Shown here one piece after another: positions 54,516-64,000 of a DNA stretch of 64,000 nucleotides. The notes below the pieces were generated by a model. It was not told the origin of the DNA. It searched no databases and worked only from the letters and a program-made list of their open reading frames with translations. Position numbers and translations under genes: made by a program. Positions within the stretch are counted from its first letter, which is position 1. Each line of letters begins with the position of its first letter. Origin of the DNA: Phymorhynchus buccinoides (taxonomy: Eukaryota; Mollusca; Gastropoda; Neogastropoda; Raphitomidae); assembly GCA_017654935.2 (NCBI GenBank), contig CM065680.1, forward strand, positions 38,513,581-38,577,580. The letters are read 5' to 3'.

Positions 54516-54799
54516 GTGCGCACGTAAGAACACTGCAATAAGATTTATTTTTGGTTAAGATGCAGATCAACACCCCCCTCAACGTCTTGGTTCATTGCTT
54601 TGTTCAGTTGCACCTTTATTTTCTACTATTAATAAAGACATCTTTGGGAACGAATGAGGCTTATGTACTCAATCTGCAAAAAAAGGCAAGACTGAAAAAA
54701 AAACCTTACAAAGAACCGAGGAAATGGTGGTGGTGGTGGTGGGGGGGGGGGGGGGGGGGGGAGGGTGTATGTATCAATCTGCACCTTTGCCAAATGTCA

Positions 54800-55860
54800 T
54801 TAAATCGTTTGCATTGCTACTCGTAGAATACCACCCAACAGCCAAATATTACTGAAAATTACAACTTTGTCTATAAATGCGGAAATTCAATCTATGTCTC
54901 ATCTGACGTGTTTTAACAGACTTAAGTATTTTTATTTCTGTTATTTTCCACTTGAAAATATATTCACATTTTCTTTGATTATTCATAGATGCGTGTGTGT
55001 TACGCATGAGTGCGTGCATGTGTCCATGCTTGTGTGTAAGTATGTGTGTGAAATCTAACGACAAGATAACTCAATTCGGCTTTCTGTAGGCCCTATATTA
55101 ATGTTGAACTTTGAAAGAAATGAATGAAATGTTATAATTAAACGGCAAGGATAGTTACGTAAGCAAGGGTGGGAAGGAGTGAGTGAGTTAGAGGGATGAA
55201 AGGGAAGAATCAGAAAAGGAACGGCTCTACCCCTGTAGGCCTAGAGATGATAGGCTTGAAGTTGGGAATCAGAGGAGGGACCATGGTCACCACTTGCTGT
55301 GATAAAAGAAGGTAGAGAGAGAGTGGTCAAACGATTAAGGTAGGTCAGTGGTCAAAAGGAGATGGATGGAAAGGGGGGTTGGGGAGATACCAAGGGGGGG
55401 GGGGGGGGGGGGGGGGGGGGGTCTGAATAGTGGCTGGAAGGAAAAAAGAATAAGCGCATATAAATGCTCATTATTATTACTATTATTTGGTACACATTTA
55501 CCCCCACTCTTCCCTTCCTCATCAGTCACACAAAAATCGCATGCAAATAATAATAATAAAAAGATGTGTAGCGCGCCTCTGGCTGCGACTTCGCTCTCTA
55601 GCTGGGAGCAACCCGAATTTCACAGACACCTCTGTGACATACCAAATAACTTAAACGCACAGCCGGCATATATAAAGCTTTCACGCAAGGCGTGCACCAT
55701 CATTTTAAATGCTCGCGACAGAGACGGTTCAACCGTCCTTTTTTCCCTGTTGCCAGAGCCACTGCGAGGCAGAACTTCGCAGCCACTATTCTAGCAGTCC
55801 CTGTGATCGGTTGTTTTGCCTTTAATTACATTATTGTACGCCTATTCGCTTTTACTGTTA
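54800..55860. other. Unannotated stretch
   Basis: A poly-G run at 55396-55422 and (AAT)n at 55545-55560. An open frame at 55566-55794 (LSRKACTIILNARDRDG, VLFSLLPEPLRG) has no recognised family. Confidence 0.35.
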
Positions 55861-55868
55861 ATTTCTCT

Positions 55869-55916
<48 letters not shown>

Positions 55917-56170
55917 AAGTGTTTTTCACTGTGTTCCCATCACCCCCTCTCCTTTCCCAGTCTTGTGCTGTTTCTAATGTTTTTCGTATAATTATCATTA
56001 TCTCCGTTGCTGCTCTTATTTCTTGTTCTTTCTTCCCCGTTATTTCTCTTAGTTCGTTGGCCCTTATCCGTGGTTCTATCTATCCTGTTTCTCTCACTGG
56101 GGCATGGCTCACCTGTATTATTAATTCATTCTGGAAAGTGGGAAATCATAACAGTCGCGTCTACCACCAG

Positions 56171-56480
56171 GTAGTTGGAGTGTGAGGAAGTTGGTTCAAG
56201 GGAAAGATACAGAACATACGTCACTGGAAGGAACTATTCCAATGGTGCCTTCCGTGGTTCTATCTACTGTATACTAGGTAGTTGGAGTGTGAGGAAGTTA
56301 CAGGGCCGGTCAGGGGAAAGATACAGAACATACGTCACTGGAAGGGACTATTCCAATGGTGCCTTCCGTGGTTCTATCTACTGTATACTAGGTAGTTGGA
56401 GTGTGAGGAAGTTACAGGGCCGGTCAGTGGAAAGATACAGAACATACGTCACTGGAAGGGACTATTCCAATCGTGCCTTC
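56171..56480 (+). repeat. 114-bp tandem repeat with continuous open frame
   Basis: Units start near 56171, 56278 and 56392 (107 then 114 bases). Each reads GRDYSNGAFRGSIYCILGSW, SVRKLQGRS, ERYRTYVT in one frame, so three copies stay open. The third unit runs into (CCA)n and a pyrimidine-rich (TTCCTC) tract to about 56780. Confidence 0.9.
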
Positions 56481-56780
56481 CACCACCACCACTTTTCCTC
56501 CTACGCCTCTTCTTCTTCCGAGTCCTTCTCCTCCTATTCCTCCTTCTTCTTGCCCTCCTCTTTCTCATCTTCCTGCTCCTTTTTTTTCTATCTCATCCTC
56601 CTGCTTCTCTTTTCTTCTTCTCCCCTTCTTTCTTTGCCGTTTCTTCTACTTCTTGTTCCTCTTCCTCTTTTTCGTTTTCTTCTCCGTCTACCTAGTACCT
56701 CTTCCTTCCTTCTTTCTTTCCTTCCTATTCATCCTTTCTTTCGTCCGTAAGTACGTCCAACCTTCTTTACTTCACTCTCT
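56480..56780. repeat. Pyrimidine-rich TTC/TCC tract
   Basis: Almost only C and T on the plus strand for 300 bases. Triplex-forming mirror symmetry is possible. Confidence 0.85.
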
Positions 56781-56789
56781 CTTTTCTTC

Positions 56790-57840
56790 TTTGTTTGTAC
56801 CACAAAAAATAAATTCAAGATGTAGCAGTGTGGGGACACAGTAGGCAGAAGGCCATACCAGCAGAAAAGGCCTAGAAAAATATTTCGTCGGCTAGGTATT
56901 CCGCATTGAAATTTTTTAACTGATATTGAAAGAGGGTGGTTAGTACTTTAATTTTTGACATAGTAGAACTTTGAACTCAATCTATTTGTCTAAATAATTA
57001 CAATTAATTAAGTGAATTTCTTAGCAAATCACATGTAATTTTTATCAAATGCATAAAGTGTAATATTCTTCTTATGACTGGATAAAAATGACATAGACAA
57101 CATCAGATGATCAATTTAAGTATGATCTGAGATTTTAGTTGAAAATCACGCACAAAAAGACCCCAAAAAGACATAAAAAGAAAAAAAAATTCAAGCATAT
57201 CTGTTACTCACAAAGAGTTCTTTCCCTTGGATAAATCCTACAGTCAGTCAATAGAACAATATTGTCCCGTGGAATGGGGCACAAAAATTCCACGAAAACT
57301 CCACATGAAAGATAGCACAAATTTCCAGTTAAATAAGCATGAAAAAAGGAGAAGAAAAAGAAAAGAAAAGAAAAGAACAAATCCAAAAATATTAGTTTCT
57401 CACGGAGAGTTTCTTCCCTTGCACACAATGTATAAATTTAAGATCTTACATTTAGGTAGTCAAAAGTGATTGTTTCATGTTTACTTAATTGATTTTTTAA
57501 TGAGCTATTCTAATAGAACTACTCAAAATGAAGAGATTGAAACAAAATTTATCTCTCTATGTTAATTAGAACGAAAGTTATGATTTTTAAAAAATATTTA
57601 TGTATTTTACGTCGGTTCAAATCCCTCGTACGGGCCAAGTTTGGGGGCCTCTAGCAAAGGTGTTTGGCATCTATCATGTCTGAAATTGCATATAGCTGCT
57701 GCCAGCAGTGGGTTGTATTCACTGAATTTGTTTTAAAGAACATGTTCAACATAGGTTTTCAGCATGGTATCGCCAAAAATGCTAAAATCTTCGTTTTGAC
57801 TTAGTTTTGTTCGGGCGCAAATCATTAAAAAGCATGTTAA
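56790..57840. other. Unannotated AT-rich stretch
   Basis: A weak direct repeat (TCTTTCCCTTGGATAA/ TTTCTTCCCTTGCACA near 57220 and 57410). No gene. Confidence 0.4.
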
Positions 57841-57910
57841 AATGACATATCTCAGCTTGTAAAGGTCACACAGACAAGCATCTTATATCAAAATGATCTG
57901 CAGGACTAGA

Positions 57911-58640
57911 CCTACCTAGGGAATGCAGACGTCTAGCGTACATGGCAGACTGGAGTACAGTGCGACGGTGTGGGATCCGTACCAGAAACAGGGACATTGA
58001 AAGGCTGGAGAGAGTTCAGCGCCAAGCAGCACGCTTTGTAGCCAGGGACTACAAGTCCATGAAACCAGGCTGCGTGAGTGGCATGCTCAGGACACTAGAC
58101 CTGCCCCCCCCTGGAGGAAAGACGCAGGCACCAATGCCTCAGCCTCTTCTATAAGATTGCTGAGGGCCTTGTTCCAGCTCTCCCAGCAGACAAGTTCCTT
58201 ACCCCGGTCCCCACTAACCGTCGCAGGATCAAGCCGACCAGATTCAAGGGGTTCCAAACCACAAACATCTTGGAAAGACAGGCCGTAAACCATTCCCGTG
58301 GATTTTGTGTCCGAGAAGGGAGAACGGAGCAGTATCGTAGCTCCTTCTTCGTCAGGACTGCCACGGAGTGGAACCAACTGAGTGAGGCTACTGTCACCGC
58401 AGGCTCCGTCATCGCATTCACATCAGCGCTGACCAGACCACCATCTGAGCCTGCGTCCACTGACCACTAGATCATTAGGCTTTCTTTTTTGTTTTTTTCT
58501 TGTTTTCTTTATTTCCCTTTTTGCTTACTTCTGGAAGTGGGGCCTGGGCCCTTCCGGCTGAACTGGGTGCTTAACCCAGGGTAAGCAACAGTCTTTATCC
58601 TTTCTATTTTTTTCTCTCTTTTAATTCTAATAGGGAATGC
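57911..58640 (+). mobile_element. 5'-truncated LINE ORF2 C-terminus with one C-run frameshift
   Basis: Encodes RDIERLERVQRQAARFVARD, YKSMKPGCVSGMLRTLDLPP, then after a one-base frameshift in a C run (about 58103-58110) LEERRRHQCLSLFYKIAEGL, EQYRSSFFVRTATEWNQLSE and SALTRPPSEPASTDH, stop near 58470. The order VQ..AARFV...Y....SV..ML..L....LEERR......YKI..GL...FF.RT..EWN.L is the conserved tail of Jockey/RTE-like LINE proteins. It sits inside the first unit of the repeat at 57840-59400. Confidence 0.82.
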
Positions 58641-58722
58641 GCCCTCCTAGTTCCGTCGCGTTTATCGTCAGAAGTTGCGTCTGCGACGTATTAATCCCGA
58701 TCCCGATGAGGGGATAATAAGT

Positions 58723-58975
58723 CATGTCATATTGATTCTACATGTCTTAATTGCCCCCTTCACCTCCCCTTACCCGTTGCCCCGCCCCTATTTCAGGTAT
58801 TTCCAGCTTGTATTTTTTTACACACAGACAAGTATCTTTAATCAAAATGATCTGCAGAACAAGGATCTAACTTTTGAGGTAATCATCTTTCATGTCACTG
58901 AGCAGTACATGTCTTAATGCCCCCCCCCCCTCTCCTTTACCCTTGAACCCCCTTGCTCCCCCCCCCCCCCCTCTC

Positions 58976-59071
<96 letters not shown>

Positions 59072-59400
59072 TTGTCGTGCGAGGTATTTTGGCTTGTAAT
59101 TTTCACACAGAGAAGTGTCATATCAAAATGATCTGCAGAACATCTGCCTTTTAAGGAAAATACATCATGTCACTGTATATGTCTTAATGCCCCCCCCCCC
59201 CCCCCCCCTCTCCTTTACCCTTGCACTCCCACCCCCACCCCCCTCCCCTCTTGCGCGAGGTATTTTTGGCTTGTAATTTTCACACAGACAAGTGTCATAT
59301 CAAATGATCTGCAGAACAACATCTGCCTTTTGAGGAAAATACATCATGTCACTGTGATTCTACATGCAATTCCCCCCCCCCCCCTTAATGCCCCATCTTA
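58723..59400. repeat. About 170-bp tandem repeat with poly-C expansions
   Basis: Units start near 58723, 58891 and 59166, with a partial one at 59346. Shared words are CTACATGTCTTAATGCCCCC, CTCCTTTACCCTTG, TTTCACACAGACAAGTGTCA and AAAATGATCTGCAGAACA. A further unit fragment at 57850-57910 precedes the LINE. Unit 2 contains a poly-C tract of over 110 bases (58957-59071). Confidence 0.88.
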
Positions 59401-59597
59401 CACACACCATTATCTTCACACACACACACACACACTGTTAACTTTTCTGTTTTTATGTGTTTTTATCTGTATCAAATGTATTTTTGACAATAAAATCTAT
59501 GGCAAATGGACTGCTTTGTTGATTTTTGTTTGTTGCACAATATAAGTTTACTATAAAATTCTTGTCATATGAAACATTGAAAGAAAATATATCAGAG

Positions 59598-59600
<3 letters not shown>

Positions 59601-59684
<84 letters not shown>
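59601..59684. repeat. (GA)n microsatellite followed by GTGTGCACA repeats
   Basis: Pure GA run, then GTGTGTGCACATTTGTG units to 59765. Confidence 0.95.
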
Positions 59685-59686
<2 letters not shown>

Positions 59687-59939
59687 GTGTGTGTGCACAA
59701 TTTGTGTGTGTACGTGTGCACACATTTGTGTGTGTGCACATTTGTGTGTGTGTGCACATCTTCTTTTTGCGTATACTGGTATAGCATCCTCCATCAACAA
59801 TTTGATGATTATGACGCTTACGATGTGTGGGGGGGGCAACTAAACAGTAGACTTGGGTAGAAGACTTGCTGCCCAGATGATCAGCTCAATGCGGGACTGA
59901 ATGGGAGGGGGTGAGCATAATTTGGGGGAGAAGCCTGGA

Positions 59940-60065
59940 CAGGGGGGATGGAGTTGAGATAACGGAAAGGTGAGGACAAGGGGGGGGAGAGGAGGTAATG
60001 AAGTGGGGGGGGGGGGGAGGAGGTAGTGAAGTGGGGGGGGGGGGGGGGAGGGGGAGGGAGGAGGG
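59940..60065. repeat. G-rich tract
   Basis: Long G runs with GAGG spacers. Confidence 0.85.
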
Positions 60066-60556
60066 TCACATTGTGTGTGTGTGTGTGTGCATGCAGAAAT
60101 AGAAAAAAATAGCTCTGTGGTGTGTTGTGATGTTAGGCCTAACAGTCAATGACAATTTGTGATTGACCATCTTTGGCAAAAACAATCTTTTTGCTTGTTA
60201 CATTGTAATTACTCAAATCCGAGATTGTCATCACATCAGTAGAAATGTAAAGTGTCAAAATAAATATTGAATCTGAAATTGTATATCTATCACTTTTAGA
60301 TGGAAGTTTTCAGTCTAGGCCTATTATTTTGCCCAAGGCTGTTCTAGTTTGCTCTTCGCAGTTTCGTTCTGTTGAATCAATCCGTCTACATCAGTGTGTG
60401 TGTGCGTGTGTCTGTGCGTGCATGTGTGTGTGTGCGTGCATGTGTGTGTGTGCGTGCGTGTGTTGTCTTTTTCTTCTCAATCGCACGTGCCAGTACTGGT
60501 GAAACGCGTGTAACATTGGGCATGGTAACGTGCATTTTCTGGCCACTGATCGTAAA

Positions 60557-60715
60557 CTATGTTAGAAGCTTTTTTGCGATCTCTTGCTCTTCACCGTCTA
60601 AGGCATACCATTGATTACAAGCGTTTATTGTTGTGTTCCATCGAGCATCAGTAAATAATGCTAAATCCTCAGATATTTCGCCTTCGCAGCAATGAACAAC
60701 ACACTCCGTCGCCAT
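60557..60715 (-). CDS. Unrecognised 52-residue open frame, possible first exon
   Basis: ATG at 60713-60715 on the minus strand. The product reads MATECVVHCCEGEISEDLAL, FTDARWNTTINACNQWYALD, GEEQEIAKKLLT, stop. The Cys/His-rich start and W...W spacing look protein-like, and the ATG follows a GTATAAAG-like box about 15 bases upstream. No family is recognised, and it could be chance or part of a mobile element. Confidence 0.2.
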   Translation of the reverse strand: MATECVVHCCEGEISEDLALFTDARWNTTINACNQWYALDGEEQEIAKKLLT

Positions 60716-60977
60716 GAGGTTTTCTGTATAAAGGGGCGCTACTCATAATGAGTGTTGGGTAAAAAGACGTTTTCGTAACTTGAGTTTTCGCCGACTTTTT
60801 TTCAATATCGAGAGGTTCGCAAGTTCTAGACCATATAACTTTAATCTACAAATATCAAACTACAATTTCCCCAAAAAAAATTTCAATGCGCTTTTCTAGC
60901 CATCGGATTTTAATGATAGCAACGATTGGCCTTCTGACTACAGCTACTATTGCCCTCTAAGGTAAAAATTTAAGGCA

Positions 60978-61117
60978 TGTTCGTATTCTGATCGCTTCTC
61001 GGCCTTTTGGCTAAGACTGATTCAGGAACATAAATTTTTGTTTATACCCTGGTTGGTTTGTTCAGCCCGTCGTACATGGCGAAAGCCGATACGCGACGTT
61101 AAACTGAACTTCCATCC
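60978..61117 (+). mobile_element. U2-snRNA-headed SINE, copy 2
   Basis: Leader TGTTCGTATTCTG, then 26 nt identical to the 5' end of U2 snRNA (60991-61016; ATCGCTTCTCGGCCTTTTGG, CTAAGA), then the same body as copy 1, ending GCGACGTTAAACTGAACTTC CATCC. Perfect 12-bp target duplication AAATTTAAGGCA at 60966-60977 and 61118-61129. Confidence 0.92.
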
Positions 61118-61129
61118 AAATTTAAGGCA

Positions 61130-61840
61130 GACTTATTAGAGACTGTAGACTTACCTGAGATGGAGAGAGAGAAGCAATAAAGAGAGAGAGAGAGAGACCT
61201 GTGTCAGCCTTGACTGCCTGTTGCTGTTTGCTGCTTGCTCCTGCCTACTATTCCTGCACTCCTGTCTGTCCCTGCACCCTTCAACTCCACACCATCACAA
61301 GGAAGCAATTTCTATCGATACCAGGAAGGAATGCCATCTTCTTTCCCTCCATATTATCCGTTTGATAAAAGAAAGCAACCAAGTTTGATGGCCTACAAAC
61401 ATGTTGTAGATTTTTAGAATTATTATGTTCCAGAATTGGGGAGGCATTGTCCTGCAATGCCACCAGAGTATGATCAGATGGAAATGTAATGCATGTTGCA
61501 CAAAGGCCTAACATAATTTCTGTCTCTGGGGCCATATTCTGTTCTACAGCGCAATGCTTTCGACGTGCACAAATCTCATTGTAGGGTGAAAGAGAGAAAG
61601 GGAAGAAAATGTAGGAAACAAGAGGAAAAGCCTTCAAGGCTCAATCACTTTGTGTTTCTGAAGCTATATCTAAATGCCAGATTGTGCAGTTTCACATAAA
61701 TGTCATACCAATAACAGAAAAACGTCAATTTGCATATTCTGTAGAACATAATTATGCATAAAGGACACGGGACACAAATAAGTTGGTTAATATGTGTTCT
61801 CGCTTTATGTTTTGGGAGATAGATAAAAATGCCAGATAGC
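61130..61840. other. Unannotated stretch
   Basis: Short (GA)n at 61179-61196. No recognised gene or repeat otherwise. Confidence 0.4.
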
Positions 61841-61849
61841 TCACTTCCA

Positions 61850-62460
61850 AACACACTCCAAAGGTCAAGGTCAAAGGGCACAATTTCTATACTGAGCTTA
61901 ATGTAGTATACCACTGTACAATTTTTAAGCGATTCTGCACAGCATTTCATGTGATATTTTTACAAGACAAAAATCCAAGGTCAAAGATCAAGGTAATCAA
62001 GGTCACTGAGGTCAACAATACCTAGCATTCCGTATGATCTTAGGCTAGTCTACCTACTTGCCAAATTTAGAAAGTATCTGCCATAATGTAAAAGATATGG
62101 CCAAAACAAATAATTGACGATGTTCAAGGTTAATAGAGTAAAAAATACACCAACATGCCAAATTTGGGGACCGTAACTGTAAACATGTAACAGATATGGC
62201 CAAGACAAAAAGTGCATGTTGAAGGTCAAAGTCATTGGTTTATCTTGTTATGCAAATCACATCTTTCTTGAAAGCTTGCATAACATAATATGTGTATGCA
62301 AAGTTTGAACAATGTACGCATTCTAGTTCCCGAGAAAAAACCCACATTAAAGTTTGTACCACAGACGCAACACATACATACACGGACACAACCGAACACT
62401 GATGAGAACATAGGCTCACTTCGTTAACATGAGTGAGCCAAAAAGGGCGGTTGAGTAAAT
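61850..62460. repeat. Dispersed repeat rich in AAGGTCAAGGTCA
   Basis: AAAGGTCAAGGTCAAAGG, CCAAGGTCAAAGATCAAGG, ACCAACATGCCAAATTTGG, AAAAGATATGGCCAA-type blocks. It ends ATAGGCTCACTTCG...GAGTGAGCC, a CTCACT/AGTGAG hairpin. Related to 30650-31130. Confidence 0.5.
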
Positions 62461-62929
62461 TAAATCTATTAGATTGCCTGGTGTTTGTTGAAAATTGGAT
62501 TCATTAGTTCTTTTATTGGACGCTCATAGTGGACAGCATTTTGCAGGAATTAAAATGGGACGAGTCGATATTATTTTACTCGTTTCTTGGAATTTTATTC
62601 AATCACTGTACATGCAGCTGCTGATCGCTTAATGCTTTCATGCTTGACCACGACGTTTTTTCCACTGGCCAAGGTGATGTCCAAATTTATAATTATGTAG
62701 ATAGATATGTTCATTCTGAGTTGTTAAATTGATGCTGAATTGCCACGTTGAGGACAGATGCACTTCTTTTTATTCTTTCTTTTTCTCTCACGTTCCCACT
62801 TTTTTTCTTTTTGTTTTCTTGTTCTTCTTCTGTATTAATAGAATGTCAGCGCAAAACAATTCAATAATCATATAATAAAAAGCCAAGTGTCCGTGTGTGT
62901 GTGTGTGTCTGTCTGAAACACAAAACGGG

Positions 62930-63660
62930 CCTTATAAATAACTCCGCCGTTTTTTGACCGAAACGCTTCAAATTTGCTGTGAGCCCTAACGGGGCGATGG
63001 CAACGGCGAAACGCGTATCCGCCGGACTCTCGGCGCCCGTATCTCCGGCATTTCTGGACCGATTGCCTTCAAATTTGGCAGGTAGATGACCGGGGACGGT
63101 GACTATCGGTGTGCCACACCGGAAGCGAATCGGTTCAGAAACGCGCGCGCTATACGCCGCTTCACCTTTTTCACGAATAACTCCGCCGTTTCTTAACCGA
63201 ATCGCTTCAAATTTGCTGTCAGGCTTGCTATGGCCCGGGCAAAGCCTGGCAGCAAATTTGAAGAGAATCGGGAGAGCGCGTCACTCTCAGAGCAGCGCCA
63301 ACTGGAAACAGGGACTTATAACTCCGCCGTTTCTTAACCGAATCGCTTTAGATTTGCTGTACTCAACGTTACCTGTACTTGGCGTTACCGTTACTAGGGA
63401 GAGCGCATCACTCTCAGAGCAGCGCCAACGGGAAATGGGGCTTTATAACTCCGCCTCTTCTTAACCGAATCGCTTCAAATTTCCTGTACTCAGTAAGGTG
63501 CGGGGGGTAGTAGAACGGCATGAGTGAGGAAGATGGAAGGAGGGAGAGAGACAAAAGTAATAATAATAAATTTCGTGGACCCGGCAAAACCAGTACTCAG
63601 CATTACCAGTACGTGGTGTTACCAGTACGGTGCATTGCTAGTACTAGGCGTTGTGCTAGT
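62930..63660. repeat. GC-rich repeat with AACTCCGCCGTTTCTTAACC units and 16-bp array
   Basis: AACTCCGCCGTTTCTTAACC plus GAATCGCTTCAAATTTGCTG occurs four times (about 62939, 63177, 63318, 63446). GAGAGCGC(G/A)TCACTCTCAG recurs twice, and the TACTNGGCGTTACC array recurs at 63355-63400 and 63590-63655. A similar block is at 6421-6510. The family C repeats at 9480 and 20690 share the GAATCGCTTCAAATTT and GGCGTTACC words. Confidence 0.75.
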
Positions 63661-64000
63661 AATTTTAATAATAGAATGTCAACACAGAACAGTTCCATAA
63701 TAATTTTGATAATAGAATGTCAACACGGAACAATTTGATAATAATTTTAATAATAGAATGTCAACACGGAACAATTCAATAATAATTTTAATAATAGAAT
63801 GACAACACAGAACAATTCGATAATAATTTTTAATAATTGGATATCAACACAGAACATTTCAACAACAATTTTAATAATACAATATCAACATAGACCAATT
63901 CAATAACAATTTTATTAAATAGAGCAATTCAATAAAATTAAAAAACCAGATTGTCAACATAGACCATTTCAATAACAATTTTAATAACAGAACGTCAACA
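63661..64000. repeat. 41-bp tandem repeat continuing past the window
   Basis: Units of AATTTTAATAATAGAATGTC, AACACGGAACAATTCAATAA, about eight, increasingly diverged rightward. A single related unit is at 62835-62870. Confidence 0.9.

Noticed and set aside
60991..61016. Functional U2 snRNA gene
   Set aside because: Only the first 26 nt match. The branch-point-recognition region, Sm site and 3' stem loops are absent, and the body is a repeat.
62930..63480. Ribosomal or other structured RNA because of high GC
   Set aside because: The sequence resolves into repeated AACTCCGCCGTTTCTTAACC units and matches no rRNA landmark I know.

Overview
This is eukaryotic, intron-rich, repeat-dominated DNA, not a prokaryotic or viral replicon. 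Spliced exons with GT-AG borders, a cGMP-dependent protein kinase signature, PAN plus C-type-lectin exons, many DNA transposons and MITEs, truncated non-LTR retrotransposons and very long (CT)n, (GT)n and poly-C tracts point to an animal. A lophotrochozoan, most likely a gastropod mollusc, is my inference from the overall texture. Two 500-base runs of N (5297-5796 and 32392-32891) are scaffold gaps.

Host coding sequence is sparse. Two + strand exons (3399-3486, 4152-4291) encode the N-lobe of a PKG kinase domain, followed by a decayed tandem copy of the second exon. A third PKG exon (29516-29621, +) encodes the hinge after the first cyclic-nucleotide-binding domain. It should precede the kinase exons, so the order is anomalous. 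On the minus strand a PAN exon (19575-19857) splices in phase to a C-type-lectin exon (17252-17461). A paralogous lectin exon with homologous flank lies at 51981-52190, next to a satellite whose unit contains the exon's own 3' end.

The largest single feature is an 11.6-kb PIF/Harbinger transposon (34841-46405) with matching terminal inverted repeats. It holds an intact three-exon DDE transposase (+) and an intact three-exon MADF/BESS-like protein (-). The two genes converge and pass each other: each terminal exon lies inside the last intron of the other, 103 bases apart. The introns are filled with younger insertions (hAT-like, piggyBac-like and Harbinger-like MITEs).

Other mobile DNA: an internally deleted pogo-like element with 26-bp perfect inverted repeats and TA target duplication (24806-26615); three copies of a 212-214-bp palindromic TA-flanked MITE; four TTAA-flanked piggyBac-type MITEs; five hAT-like MITEs; three fold-back elements carrying TTAGGG-like tracts; a tRNA-derived SINE; and two copies of a SINE whose head is the 5' end of U2 snRNA, both with target-site duplications. 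LINE remnants belong to at least four types: L2/CR1-like, an RNase-H-bearing one, Tx1/L1-like, and a Jockey/RTE-like C-terminus.

Satellites and minisatellites occur at 4645-5296 (54 bp), 24200-26750 (about 125 bp, split by the pogo element), 47930-49370 (about 160 bp), 50386-51980 (76/66 bp), 56171-56480 (114 bp), 58723-59400 (about 170 bp) and 63661-64000 (41 bp). The remainder is low-complexity or unrecognised intergenic or intronic sequence.
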